Shown: positions 1 to 10,552 of the stretch, piece after piece
Numbering within the stretch: the first letter of the stretch is position 1
How the letters are laid out: the number at the start of each line of letters is the position of its first letter
Source: Welwitschia mirabilis
Lineage: Eukaryota > Gnetophyta > Gnetopsida > Welwitschiales
Length of the DNA stretch: 47,355 nt
Direction: 5' to 3'
NCBI GenBank assembly: GCA_051453625.1
Contig: JBOZIK010000001.1
Coordinates: forward strand, 238,803,385 to 238,850,739
Notes under the pieces: generated by a model
What the model was told of the DNA's origin: nothing
Database searches by the model: none
The model's input: only the letters and a program-made list of their open reading frames with translations
Translations under genes and position numbers: made by a program

Positions 1-870
1 TAAAAACCATAATAACCAAGAAAGGATTGAACTTGTTTCAAATTGATTGAGAAAGTCAGGTTTTGAATGATACCAACCCATTCAAGGTTCATCCTAATCC
101 CTTTTCTTGAAATATGATAATCTAAAATAATTCAATATCAAATGAAAACAAACATTTCTCCCAACTCAAATGTAAGCCACTAGAAATGCATCTATTAAGG
201 AGTTTCTATAATCTTTCTCAGATTTGCTCATAACTTTCAGCATACATAGAGAGATCATCCAAAAAAAATTTATATGGAATCCTCTAATATATCAAAAAAA
301 GTACCCATTGTTGCATGTGAAAAGTTTCAAAAGCATTGCAAAATCTAAGAGGCATGCATTTAAAATTAAAAGTACCAAAATATGAAGTAAAATTAGTTTT
401 ATCTTAATCCTTACTAGTAATAAAAAGCTAATTATAACCACTATATATATCAAAAAATAATAAAAGTATGTCCTTGTATTATATTAAGTATCTAATAAAG
501 AAAAGGCAAAGGACAATGGTATTTTTTAATTAATTCATTTATTTTTTTAAAAATCTATGCAAATCCTTCATTTCCCAACTTTCTTAGGCATCACTATAAA
601 AGGGCTAATCCACTTCTTATTAGCTATGGCATAGATGATTTCAGAATCCATTAAATTAATGATTTCATCTTTTATAACTTTCTTAAGGACTAGATTAAGT
701 CCACATTAGGGTTGCCTAATAGGTTTTGAATTTTCTTAAAAGTAGATTTTATATTAAATAATTAAGATAGGAATGGATATTAAATCTTTCTAGGACTAAA
801 AAAATGCATTTACCTTAGACTAAAAAAGTGATATTAAGCTTGATTCTTGTTGAGGGGAAATATTTTCATT
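1..870 (-). pseudogene. Reverse transcriptase relic of element E1 (Ty3/gypsy), cut by the left window edge
   Basis: Read on the minus strand in three frames, this stretch aligns with the reverse transcriptase of Ty3/gypsy polyproteins, the enzyme that copies element RNA into cDNA inside the virus-like particle. Recognisable pieces, from high to low coordinates, are a KWISPF-VMPKK segment near 640-580, a CIDF segment, a YSGYN segment and an FFDDLSMY segment near 255-275. The last corresponds to the catalytic FMDD box with both Asp retained. Many stops and frame changes exclude a working enzyme. It lies downstream of the E1 protease and gag on the same strand, the normal order. The RNase H and integrase part would be outside the window. 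The copies at 28,640, 30,560 and 33,900 are its closest relatives here. Confidence 0.8.
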
Positions 871-1329
871 GATTATTAAAGGTTTGTTTTAATCATCATA
901 TAGAAATATATATCTCAGTCCACTAAGTAAAGGTTTTATATTTAGATTTAAATTTAGATTTTTATCTTTTATTAAATTTTCATGAAAATTAACTACTATT
1001 TTAGACTATCATCTAGACATCAGTAGTGGACAATCTCCTTCAAAATACGAAATATTAATTTTGCTTAGATTTCAAACTTTTCACGGTTGAAAAATTTAAT
1101 CTTTCTACTCTTATAATCAAAATAATCAGTTTCTAAATGGTTAATATTAAGTTTATCATCATTAAAAGCTTTTAAGTTATCTATTTCAAGTTGATCATTA
1201 AATAAAGTTAGCTCATAAATCATTGATCATCTTTTTTCAAGTGGAAGGTGTTGTAGAAGTAAACTTCATTTAATCTTTTCTTGAACACTTAAATCATCAC
1301 CTAAATCATTTTTAGCAGCATTAAACACT

Positions 1330-1840
1330 CTTATTATGAACTTATTATTTCCTAAATGATATTTTATTGTTCTCATTCTATTAACTATAATACAATGAGC
1401 TATTGTAAAAAAATCTCTATCTCAAAGTAACGGATAACCACCATTATGTTCAACTTCAATCACAACCACATCAATAGGTAGAATGCTTCTTCTATTTGAA
1501 TCATTAAATCTTTAATCATATCTACATATTTCTTAACTAATGTATCTATTAATTTTAAGATAATCCATGTAGGCTCTATTCCACTTTCTAATCCAAGTTG
1601 TTAATAAATGTGCAAGGACATAATGTTGACACTGTCTCCTATGTCAATCAAGTATTTCTTTATTCTTTTATTTCCTTCTAAAGTAATACTAATAGTTGAT
1701 GTTCCTAGATCCTTAAACTTTAAATATTTCTATAAGACTACATTGTTTATGGATTATTATAGGAAGACTTTGCTAGGGATAGTTTGTTTCTATTTCCTCC
1801 TAATCAAATCTTTCCATAACTTATAATATTTAGGATTCTC
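1330..1840 (-). pseudogene. Retroviral-type aspartic protease relic of element E1
   Basis: Minus-strand translation gives a segment reading LIDIGDSVNIM near 1,630-1,660, the equivalent of the D-[TSIL]-G active-site loop of the pepsin-like protease that cuts Gag-Pol. A following segment, roughly IKDLMIQIEEAF, then VVIEVEHNGGY and a variant of the LLGRAF loop, matches the same positions in the protease at 29,748-30,152. The catalytic Asp codon is GAC here, while the copy at 29,796 has AAC. Frame shifts near 1,480 and 1,440 and several stops break the frame. It sits between gag (higher coordinates) and RT (lower coordinates), as expected for a minus-strand Ty3/gypsy element. Confidence 0.75.
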
Positions 1841-2049
1841 TTAAAAAAGTTTTCAAAATGGTAAATTTATGCTCAAATTTTACATTAAGGCTTTAAGATG
1901 TTCATTAAATGTAGGATTAGTATTCAAATCTATCAAGCTAAGTTGTAGTAGGTTTTTTACCTTTTTCTTGAGAATAATTTTTCTTTTTATTATTTAAAGG
2001 AGAAGGGAAGAAATGATTTTCTAAAATTTCTATATCCTCTTATCCTCAT

Positions 2050-3428
2050 GGGTAGGAGGTATTATCTCATTTTCACTTATTGTCATAAACTTATAATTTT
2101 TCTTAACTTCATTTGATTTGGTTAAGATCGTGTAGCAAGTGATCCTTGTTGTCTTTAGTTAATAATCATAGTTTGTTGTAAAGTAATTATAAGATTTTCA
2201 ATATACAAATTTGTTTTCTCTTATGTTTTTCTTAATTTTATAAGTTAGATGAGCTTACTTGATTACTAGAGTTATTTAGTTGAAAATTTGCATTCTTAAA
2301 TCTTTTTCAAAATGGTTGGAATTTAGGATGGTTTGTTTGAAAATTTTTGAAATTTGGTTATTCATTCATCTTAGTTTGAAAATTGTTTTGATTTTAAATT
2401 TGACTTTGATTTTGATTTTGATTTTGATTTTCAAAGTTTGAAGGCCTTTGATTAAAAGCAGATACTTCTTCATAAATCTTCTCTTTATAAGTAGGCAATA
2501 GAGGTTAATATTTCATCATATGATAGTTTTATTTGCATAAACCATAAGTTAGAACTACAATCATACTCTTTTTTATTCTTACCTTTATATCTAAAATCAT
2601 ATAAGTGTATTTCTCTAAAGTTGAGATGAAATCCTTAATAAGATTAGTTTGATATTTTTTAGTTTTTACTTCGTCCTTTTCTTGCTTAACATTTTTAAGG
2701 TATTTAATGATTTAATGTATTGCATGGTTTTATTTAGATGAGGATTTAGGCCAAGTTTGACTCACTTTTACTAGCTCTTTCAATAGTTTTTAAGAATTTT
2801 CTAATATAAGGTTCATTAAATTTTCTCCACACAAAAAATCTACAAGTTGTTTAGTTTGACTATTAAGTTCACTATAAAAGTAGTCTACTAATTATTCTTA
2901 AGAAAAAGTATCTATGTGATTTGAATGTAAAGCAACAAAATATTCTTCATAGATGGAGGCATAATATATATCCAGCCATTGTTGGAAGTTAATTATTTCT
3001 TTCTTTCATTTTCTTATGGTTTTTTCACTTATGATTCTTTTTATGAAAGCTTCCTAAACCTGACGTTATGTTATTAGACTCTTATGGAGAATAGTTCTCA
3101 ACCAAAGTTTAGCTTTTCCTTTTAAAGTAATGGAAAAAATTACCATAAAATTTCTATTATTTATTATTTTCTTATCATTTTTAAAAGTAAGTACTAATTG
3201 TTTGATGTTGGCAATATGTTGTATATGATCTTCATCAATTTCACCACTAAAAATGAGGTAAGAATTTAAATTCCTAACTTCAACATTATTACCAGGAGGT
3301 AAATCAAAAGGGCTTTGGATTTCATGTCTTTTATTATCTATAAGTTCTCTAAGTGTGACATTAGCATTAGGATTTATAGGCATAGTTAGAAGGATTCCCA
3401 TAACAAGGGGTAGATTAGGGTAAAGCAA
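2050..3428 (-). pseudogene. Gag relic of element E1
   Basis: The first 120 codons (3,428 down to 3,066) are open and contain NPNANVTLRELIDNKRHEIQ, FDLPPGNNVEVRNL and, near the end, SITLKGKAKLWL. That last segment corresponds to the core of the plant retrotransposon Gag domain, which packages element RNA. The open frame begins with TTG, so the true start is uncertain; Met codons at residues 10 and 16 are candidates. Beyond 3,066 the frame is broken but still follows the gag of composite A at 26,050, including a degraded zinc-knuckle stretch near 2,490-2,580 and an Asn/Gln-rich stretch made by the hexamer repeat at 2,398-2,436. It lies downstream of the leader that E2 interrupted. Confidence 0.8.
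2398..2436. repeat. Short (TTTTGA)n hexanucleotide tract
   Basis: About five imperfect TTTTGA units. On the minus strand this falls in the C-terminal part of the E1 gag and would read as alternating Asn/Gln codons, so it is probably replication slippage in a naturally Asn-rich segment. The equivalent position in composite A (about 27,100) is Asn/Gln-rich without a clean repeat. Confidence 0.6.
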
Positions 3429-3981
3429 CTTGCTTTTACTTTTGTGACAAATTAGATATATTAATAAAATGATTTTCTTCTAAATTATATTCTAAATCAT
3501 ATTTTAATTTTTTTTTTATAAAATCAGATTTTGAAATAATAAATGTAGAAAGTACTTCTTGTGGAATTTTTAAAATACTTTACATATCTTTAATATGCAT
3601 ACCTGAGTTAAATTCTAAGTTAATTAAACTTTCTTAGATGTTTTTTAAATGACTAGATACTCTCTAATATTTTTTTTTCCTTACCAAATTTTACCATGTC
3701 TGAGCATGCTTAGTTTTTATGCTTAATGCATGTCATTCCTCTAGTTATCTAGATGATATGTTTATATGGTAGAACACATAGAAAAATGAAAATAAAAAAA
3801 GGAAAAAAAATAAAACTATGAAATGACAGATACTAAAAACACTGAAAACAGACTATCATCCTCTTGAGTCATCTGAATGATAAAGGGGATGATAAGAAAA
3901 TCCTAATTTTTAAAGAAACTAAAAAAATCAAAGCACATAGGCCATTGTTACCTCACATCAGCTCAACGATGAAGTGGATGA
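3429..3981 (-). other. E1 leader, distal half (no gene)
   Basis: Non-coding on both strands apart from chance short frames. Read on the minus strand it resembles the leader between the primer site and gag in composite A (25,330-26,049), including an AT-rich segment just before gag. It holds one copy of the recurrent double palindrome near 3,855-3,895. At 3,982 it stops at the target duplication of E2; its missing beginning is found at 12,728-12,879 on the other side of E2. Confidence 0.65.
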
Positions 3982-3986
3982 CATAA
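3982..3986. repeat. Target-site duplication of E2, left copy (CATAA)
   Basis: CATAA directly precedes the terminal TGTTG of the minus-strand LTR. The matching copy after the far LTR is CATAG at 12,728-12,732. One G/A difference separates them. Confidence 0.75.
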
Positions 3987-4030
3987 TGTTGCAGTGTGAA
4001 TTTGTGTAATCTTAAAGTCCTTAAGGTAAA

Positions 4031-4130
4031 NNNNNNNNNNNNNNNNNNNNNNNNNNNNNNNNNNNNNNNNNNNNNNNNNNNNNNNNNNNNNNNNNNNNNN
4101 NNNNNNNNNNNNNNNNNNNNNNNNNNNNNN
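4031..4130. other. Assembly gap, 100 N
   Basis: Conventional 100-base gap inside the E2 3' LTR; probably contains no missing sequence, given the duplicated flanks. Confidence 0.95.
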
Positions 4131-4584
4131 CATAATGTTGCAGTGTGAATTTGTGTAATCTTAAAGTCCTTAAGGTAAATGTGTATATCAAATAACTTAT
4201 AGAAAAACACATGCTCATATAGACGAGAAATTACTTGAATGTCGTAATCCCAATGAAGGCACTAGACTCAAAGTTAGAGAATTTATTTCAAACAATTTCT
4301 TTTAGTCTTTTATATTTTAATAATTGAATATATAAAAATTAAATGTAATCCAATGCAATGTAAATGGATATGAAATACAAAATAGAAATATAATGAATTA
4401 TATTGATTCCTAATTCTTTTACCATAAGAACTACCTCTCTATAATTTAGATCAATTAAGAAGAGTGCTTAACTTATTCCTAACCAATATGAACTATGAGA
4501 CATACTAAGTATAATAAGGAATGAAATATGAAATGGAAATGGAATAACAATGCAATCTAGCACTAACTAAAGTCAGACTTAATA

Positions 4585-4640
4585 NNNNNNNNNNNNNNNN
4601 NNNNNNNNNNNNNNNNNNNNNNNNNNNNNNNNNNNNNNNN
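4585..4640. other. Assembly gap, 56 N
   Basis: Sized gap inside the E2 3' LTR. The partner LTR is continuous over the equivalent region (about 11,805-11,861), so the gap size is about right. Confidence 0.95.
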
Positions 4641-4869
4641 TTAAACTATAATGATATACATAGAATTAAAATGAAAAACATAATTGTTTTAATTTAAAAA
4701 AAATTTTACATCCACTTATAACAAAATAGTAGCACCTCAATGGAAGAGACTCAAGCTAACACAAAGGTAACTCCTTTCTGTAGCTACTAGATGGACCTCT
4801 TGTCCTTTAATCTTCTATCACAAGCATATTAAATATAAAAGATGGATTAGAAGTAAGGACAAGAGGGGG

Positions 4870-4877
4870 TATTTATA
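4870..4877 (-). promoter_or_regulatory. TATA box of the E2 3' LTR
   Basis: TATAAATA on the minus strand, at the same place in the LTR as TATA boxes at 12,104, 18,345, 24,586 and 39,046. It probably marks the end of U3 and positioned element transcription. Confidence 0.55.
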
Positions 4878-5099
4878 GTTTTACATTGATATTTCTAAAA
4901 CATAACCCTAGAAATTGGATAAAAAACCCTAGTAGCCTAAGTAGGACTCATGACCCCATTACAAGATAAATCAATCTTGCTATATAAAATAGTTGTCATC
5001 ATGACTGTTATGAAAACAACACTAGGAATGATTCCCTTTATAATAAATAGGTAATCAACTTCTTGCTCCATAATTGGCCCCCCAGTTGGCTTCCAAATA

Positions 5100-5141
5100 T
5101 GTCATCATCTACTATATCATGGGGATGATAATGGGGATGGC
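5100..5141. repeat. Double palindrome in the E2 3' LTR
   Basis: Outer arms TGTCATC and GGATGGCA enclose inner arms TATCAT and ATGATA around a GGGG loop. The same outer-inner-inner-outer plan recurs throughout the window. Confidence 0.6.
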
Positions 5142-5489
5142 ACCTCTTTAGAAAAGATGCTTCATTGGATCTAATAACTAGTCCATGTTACTGTTATAGT
5201 AGGTAAGTGTAGTGTTGTTGTCTTCTCTGTCATGAAGATGACAATTGGGATGACACTTTTCCAAAGATTCTCAAGTAAATAAAATCAGCCTTCTTCATCA
5301 TTAGACTTCCTTTAACATAATAACTAATAGAAGATGTCTAAACTACCTCTAACTACACTTAGAATTATGTGTTTCTGTGATCATTCCATTGACTCTTCAT
5401 AATCATTATAATTTCATCCAAACCTATATAAATGTCTTACAAAAGACTTTAACTATACCATTAAATTCCTATAAATTGACATCACAACA

Positions 5490-5505
5490 TAGACTCCTAC
5501 TTAGC
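5490..5505 (-). promoter_or_regulatory. Polypurine tract of E2
   Basis: Minus strand GCTAAGTAGGAGTCTA immediately upstream of the 3' LTR. The same position carries GCCAAGTGAGGGGC at 14,163 and GCTAAGTAGGAAC at 22,769. This tract primes plus-strand DNA synthesis. Confidence 0.65.
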
Positions 5506-7001
5506 ATTGTCAATCCCTGACAAATGAGTGATCAACTATATTGTGAGCTAATTTAACTAAGATAATAAGCAACTAAAAAAATGGAATTTGAGTTAACTTT
5601 TATCATGCAAGAATAAAAAATAAAAATCCATTAACTAATACAATTATTGATGTATTCATAATCCCATTACTTAAACACATTACAATAAACTAAATAAATG
5701 TCATATACATAAATAAATCATGTAATAATGATAGTTTAGAAAATGATAATGTATATGCATAAATTGAGAAAGTAATGTTGAAACTGATGTGTAAAACTTA
5801 AATAGTAATAATCTCAAAGAATGATGCATAAAAAGTTTATTAACATTTCCCTAAAAGGGCAAAAGTTTAAAAGTAAATATAGCATTTTCCTTTAGATGAT
5901 TTAAAATATTCCTGTAAGAAAACTCTATGAGTGGGCCACTATGCTATTGCTATAGATAAAGTTCATAAAATTTATTCAGGTAACATGAAATCATATCCAA
6001 ATAACTCATTATAAATATGGATCATAACAGCTCAACATGATTCTTTAAAATTTAAAAATTAAAAATTTTTTCTTAATATCTTAGTAGAAAGCTCAGAGAG
6101 GTATCCTACCCTCCAATTGGGAAAGCAAGATGTTTTGAATTGCACAAAGTAAAAAAAATAACTATCATTCTATCTATCATGGGAATGATAGACATAAGAC
6201 AATAGTGTTTAAATGAAATGTTTAGACAGATTAGAAAACATCCAAAAAAATTTGATAGTAAAAAAGTAGTGAAAAAGTAGTAGAAAAATAGAAGGAAGGT
6301 AGAAAGCAAAGAATCATCTTGAAAAACATGACCATGGGGAAAGAGACTTATGAGAAACTAATGCATGAAGTAAAAGGAAGCAATGCTTAGATATATTCCT
6401 CAAATGTATTTTAAACTTCATGAGTATTCAAGATGTTATAAGTGGATGTATAAAAAACAAAAAAACAAAACACAAAAACATTAGCATTAAAAAAAAAACA
6501 CATCAATCAAAGTAAAAGGAATGTATTAATTGAAAGTGTTTAGAAGAAAAATAACCCTTGTAAATAGGAACTATGAGTGAAAATGAAAAGAGAACTAGAA
6601 AACTATCAAAAAATCATGTCCTAATTATTATATGATAAAAGATATGGTAATGAACTTGAAAATTTCAAACAAAATAATTAAGGAAAAATACAATAAAAAT
6701 GAATAACTAAAAACATGAAGAAGATTGCTTACTTATCCAAAGTTCCACCCTAGCAAAGTTCCTTGTCAAAAATGATAAAATTACCTAATAATGATGCATG
6801 ACATAATGTAAAAATTCATAAAGTTCTACTTGAATAGGCAATGATTATGCTGATGTCAAGTATCTATAATGTTATCAAAAAATAAATGATAAGGTAAAAA
6901 GTTATTAAAATAGAAACTTACAAGATATCATTTTAAAACAACATTAGAATCCAAAAAAGTAAAGTGATTATGTGGAAGTATTATAAATAAGTAGATAAAA
7001 T
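5506..7001 (-). other. E2 3' UTR, about 1.5 kb without a gene
   Basis: No coding signal. On the minus strand the part near 5,700-5,830 resembles 38,150-38,300 in composite A, so it is the shared family 3' UTR. It contains a well-formed double palindrome at 6,162-6,196 and purine-rich, A-rich runs. The 67-codon minus frame at 6,106-6,309 has no similarity to other parts of the window and is taken as chance. Confidence 0.6.
6162..6196. repeat. Double palindrome in the E2 3' UTR
   Basis: CTATCATTC pairs with GAATGATAG, and a second CTATCAT/ATGATAG pairing is possible in the same stretch. One of the cleanest copies. Confidence 0.6.
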
Positions 7002-7243
7002 GAGTCTAGAAAATAAGTGATGCCTCTGATAACATTAGGAACATTATTAATCTCATAGCCTCTAAGTGTAATTTTATTCTACCATAATGAGGGGAGTGCA
7101 ACCATTATCAGCAGAGTAAGGACTAGTATAGCGTGACCAACTAACCCCTTAGTAGAGTTCTCATAGCTAATATATCACACTACCAAAGGCCCCTTCTAGG
7201 AATATTTACTTTGATGCACTTGTGATAGGACATCATGGTGACC
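7002..7243 (-). other. Conserved 3' block, copy in E2
   Basis: On the minus strand this block reads ATGATGTCCTATCACAAG, then a GAACTCTACTAAGGGG segment, GGTTAGTTGG, and ends near TTTCTAGACTC. The same ordered blocks occur on the plus strand at 20,397-20,620, 33,241-33,496 and 36,862-37,123. It is richer in G and C than its surroundings, has no long open frame and lies between the integrase tail and the 3' LTR. Confidence 0.7.
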
Positions 7244-7274
7244 ATATTTTGAGAGATAACATGAAAGAGCATGG

Positions 7275-7386
7275 NNNNNNNNNNNNNNNNNNNNNNNNNN
7301 NNNNNNNNNNNNNNNNNNNNNNNNNNNNNNNNNNNNNNNNNNNNNNNNNNNNNNNNNNNNNNNNNNNNNNNNNNNNNNNNNNNNNN
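7275..7386. other. Assembly gap, 112 N
   Basis: Sized gap beside a (TCCC)n/pyrimidine tract that probably stopped the assembly. Confidence 0.95.
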
Positions 7387-7413
7387 TCCCTCCCTCCCTC
7401 CTTCCCCCTTTTT
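7387..7413. repeat. Pyrimidine-rich (TCCC)n simple repeat
   Basis: Units of TCCC/TCCT followed by C and T runs, at a gap edge. On the minus strand it lies just upstream of the conserved 3' block. Confidence 0.7.
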
Positions 7414-8221
7414 TTTAAATAAGATTCCACATGATCAAGTACTTATAAGGAAAAAAGTGAAGTAATGAGATGAGTAAGAAAGAACATGCAAAAATAACTA
7501 ATTACTCATACCATTGAAAGAAAACAAAAGAACTAAAACATCTTCCATCAAAATGAAAGTCATAGACATATGAAGGTCTGAAGATTGGATGACGCTAATC
7601 TTATCATTTAAAATGTCTAAGTAAAATCTTTACTAATCATGATAAATTTATAAAGTAAAACATTAGTTAAGTTAAATATTTTNNNNNNNNNNTCATGTTC
7701 AAGGTTAACTGATAGATATATCAATGATTTTTAACCTTTTATTCATTAACTTATAAATTTTTCAAATGTTTAGGTTGAAATTTTCAAAGGAGCCATTTAA
7801 AGATGTACTTTTTCTAAAAGATAAGGACTGAACCATTGAGAAGTTCAACTAGTTATGGAAAAAGTGCATTCGAGTATTGCATGTTTTAGAAAAATAAAAG
7901 TCAAACCAAATAAAAATCAATTGATAAAACATAAAAGGTATATAATGATTTTGTAGTAAAATCAATTGAAGTAAAGAGAGTAAAATGATAAGACTTTTAG
8001 AGCACAAATTTTAAAATCCAAATAAGAGAGAAAGAAGTGATAAATTTCATTAATAAATAATCTCTTATTAAAACATTGCAAATTAAGAGTATCATGATAT
8101 AATTCATTCAAGTTACTTTTCAAAGAATGGATCCAAGAAGTCTTTAATGGCTTTTAATAATGTTTAATAAGATTTAGAAGCTCCTTAAGATTTAACTCTA
8201 AGCTTGAATTATCATCAAGAA
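7414..8221 (-). pseudogene. E2 tail region, resembling the C-terminal end of integrase
   Basis: Minus-strand reading includes FNKRLFINEI (near 8,075), then EKVHLNGS followed after a short spacer by NKRLKI (near 7,750-7,810). The VHxNG and RLKIY pattern is the C-terminal integrase segment seen at 36,310-36,400 and 32,670-32,760 in composite A. The catalytic core and zinc domain of integrase are absent. The matching region of B1 is 19,120-19,990, which shares the FNKRLF segment. So this is a polymerase remnant kept in a non-autonomous element. A 10-N gap lies at 7,683-7,692. Confidence 0.55.
7683..7692. other. Assembly gap, 10 N
   Basis: Ten N in the E2 tail region. Confidence 0.95.
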
Positions 8222-8640
8222 GATAAGGCTTACCCAAGGTAAAATTCCAAGATATTATAAGTTAAAGTTTTAAAAAGAATTATCATTAAAAGCATAAGGT
8301 AATGTAAACTTAATAGAAAAAGAAAGAATATTACTTATAGTACCACATGGATTTATAAAAGGAAGAGATTGAGAGATAGANNNNNNNNNNNNNNNNNNNN
8401 NNNNNNNNNNNNNNNNNNNNNNNNNNNNNNNNNNNNNNNNNNNNNNNNNNNNNNNNNNNNNNNNNNNNNNNNNNNNNNNNGATAAGGCTTACCCAAAGGT
8501 AAAATTCCAAGATATTATAAGTTAAAGTTTTAAAAAGAATTATAATTAAAAGCATAAGGTAATGTAAGCTTAATAGAAAAAGAAAGAATATTACTTATAG
8601 TACCATATGGATTTATAAAAGGAAGAGATTGAGAGATAGA
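8222..8640. repeat. Assembly-gap duplication: about 160 bases repeated on both sides of 100 N
   Basis: Bases 8,222-8,380 and 8,481-8,640 match with only about four differences (for example ACCCAAGG against ACCCAAAGG, and CACATGG against CATATGG) and end at the same GAGATTGAGAGATAGA. The first copy stops at the gap and the second runs on. Overlapping contig ends, or two alleles placed in tandem, explain this better than a biological duplication. Confidence 0.8.
8381..8480. other. Assembly gap, 100 N
   Basis: Conventional unknown-size gap between the two duplicated ends. Confidence 0.95.
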
Positions 8641-9900
8641 AAAAATAGAATCTTCAAACTGATGGATGTTATAAGAGTTAAAAAAAGGAACATGACCTAG
8701 AGAATTATATGAATGTTCAATTGAAAGAAATGAAAAAAGGTTATCATTATCAAGGTCATAAAGTAATGTGAAAGTGGAAGGAGAAGTGGAACACGAAGTG
8801 GAAGAAAGAATGGAATCTAAAGTTGTATATAAAGGCATAGGTAAAAAAGATGTAGAAATATGGGTAGAATGAATGAGTCTATCCTCTATGAAATTTATAT
8901 AAATATCTATGGATCCTTCATTGTATTAGTTTCTTCAGTATTGACTTAATCATTAGCTTGTTGGATTGTTTTCTCACTTTTCTTATCATTATTGGTGACT
9001 AAATATTCATTATTTTATTGAATATTACTTTCATTCTCTATGTTATTAGATTTATTGAAATGATTATTAAGACAAATAAGATCATCATCTTCATTATGAA
9101 TTAAAAAGTTGATGAATTTTTCATGAATAGATTTCTCATCCTAAGTATCTAGAAGTAAATAAATGATAGGGATATAATCTAATATCTTAATATCATTATC
9201 TGATAAATAGTCATCCTCATCTCAATTATTGAAATATTGAGTTAAGTTATTATTATCTCCCCTTTATTAATCTTCTATTGAGTAGGATGTTGAAGTTTGA
9301 TCCAAAATTTCAACTTCGAGTTGAAAGAAAGAATCATCATTATTTGTGTCTAAGTTCTCCTTAATTTTCTTAAGGTAAGATAAAAAAGGATAGTTTTGAG
9401 GATGTTATGATGTAAAATAATCTTGATTTTGTAATAATGTTTGTTTTAAGATTTTAAATAATTTTTCTAGATTCTTATTGGTGTTTTTTTGGTTCTTCAT
9501 TATTTCATTAATCTTTTCTTGTAATAGATCATGGAAGATGGTTCTTCTTCATAGGGATGCATGGGAGATGGTTGGGATTCATAAAAGGGATTCTAAGAAG
9601 TTTGTCTACGTGAGTTGGAATCCCTAAGATATGGAAATTATTCATCATCTTTCTATATAAGATTTGAAAAGAAGAGGGAAAAGAATAAGAAGATTGAAAA
9701 GAGGAAGGGCCTAATTCTTATTCTCAACATTATATTGTGATAGTTTTATTCTTTTAGAAAAAATTTCTCAAAGTGTTTTCTTACTACTATAATCAGCATT
9801 TTGCAAATTTTTCCTCTTTTTAGAAAGAAGTTTTATAATAGTCTTTCTATTACTATTCATTGAAGCAAGTGAGAAGAATGAAACAAGAGAATTTTATTTC

Positions 9901-10552
9901 ACAATGATAAGGAAGATAAGTACACAATAAAGATCATGTTTCCCTCTCTTGGATGTTTCATCATTTTATCAAAATTTTTGATCCTTAATACTCAAAATAT
10001 ATGTAATTATTGTTTACTTTAACTGTTATGAAAATAACTAACACAGAGAAAGGAAAATATGAGTCTAAAATAAAAAAAATTCTTGCAACTTGTGTACTTG
10101 TGATGTGCATACCTAGATTTTGCTTGAAGAAAATAATTCTTTTGTAATATTTCCTTTAATCAAGTTCTATTCCTCTGATATTATGTCTTTTTACTAGAAT
10201 TCACTATGTCCTTGCATGCTTAAATAGTTAAAAAAAAAATCAAAACAAAAAATAAAGTCCATCATCCACCTAGTCATGAGGACAATAGGGGAGATGATGA
10301 TTACATAAAAAATAAACTCTAAAAAAAATTGCAGAAAAGAAAAATTTAAACTATCATCCTATCTATTGTGGAAATGATTAAGAGGATGACACTAACAAAA
10401 AATCAAAACTTAAAAACTTAAAAAAATTACCAAAAGTAAAAACTCAAAAAAATACTATCATTTAGTCTATCATGAGGACAGCAGAGAAGACGATAGTAAC
10501 TTTATTATCGAAATAAGAATAGAAAAAAAATTGCAAAAGTAAAAATTAATTT
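9901..10552 (-). other. E2 leader, proximal part (no gene)
   Basis: Non-coding. On the minus strand the segment near 10,110-10,230 resembles leader sequence at 15,333-15,450 and 25,768-25,870, including a short GCATGCAA-type box. Three double palindromes follow one another at about 10,259-10,299, 10,351-10,390 and 10,455-10,497, spaced about 95 bases apart. Confidence 0.6.

Larger units (their letters stand above)
3981..4180. repeat. Assembly-gap duplication: 50 bases repeated on both sides of 100 N
   Basis: Bases 3,981-4,030 and 4,131-4,180 agree over about 49 bases, ending in the same TCCTTAAGGTAAA immediately before the gap and continuing normally after it. This is what overlapping contig ends joined without merging look like. 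Removing 150 bases makes the two E2 LTRs equal in length. Confidence 0.85.
3987..5489 (-). repeat. E2 3' LTR
   Basis: On the minus strand it starts TGTTGTGATGTC and ends CTGCAACA, the same termini as the other LTRs here. It spans 1,503 bases, but 100 are N and about 50 are a duplicate of the pre-gap sequence. The corrected length is 1,353, against 1,352 for its partner at 11,376-12,727. A TATAAATA box lies at 4,877-4,870 and three copies of the double palindrome lie near 4,988, 5,100 and 5,214. Confidence 0.85.
8222..9900 (-). pseudogene. E2 internal reading frame, non-gag, homologous to the B1 frame
   Basis: The best-preserved part is an ATG-started open frame at 8,838-8,530 (102 codons), rich in Ser, Leu, Asn and Phe, with ISQSLPFINPYGT and IKLTLPYAFNYNSF. 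The B1 frame at 17,470-17,720 has ISQSFPFITPCKT and KSTLPFAFNDYSF in the same order, so the two are homologous. Upstream, to about 9,900, the minus strand keeps fragments of the same product with many stops. I recognise no catalytic or nucleic-acid-binding motif. In an autonomous relative this position would hold gag, protease and RT. The function is unknown; it may be a structural or vestigial protein of a non-autonomous element. Confidence 0.6.

Noticed and set aside
3953-3990. Primer site immediately left of the E2 3' LTR, which would make it the 5' LTR of E1
   Set aside because: Only a weak resemblance to the primer site is visible, while a good one lies at 12,880-12,897 beside the other LTR; the target duplication also assigns the LTR to E2.
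4131-4210. Tandem duplication of the LTR end in E2
   Set aside because: Explained by unmerged contig overlap; the corrected LTR length equals its partner.
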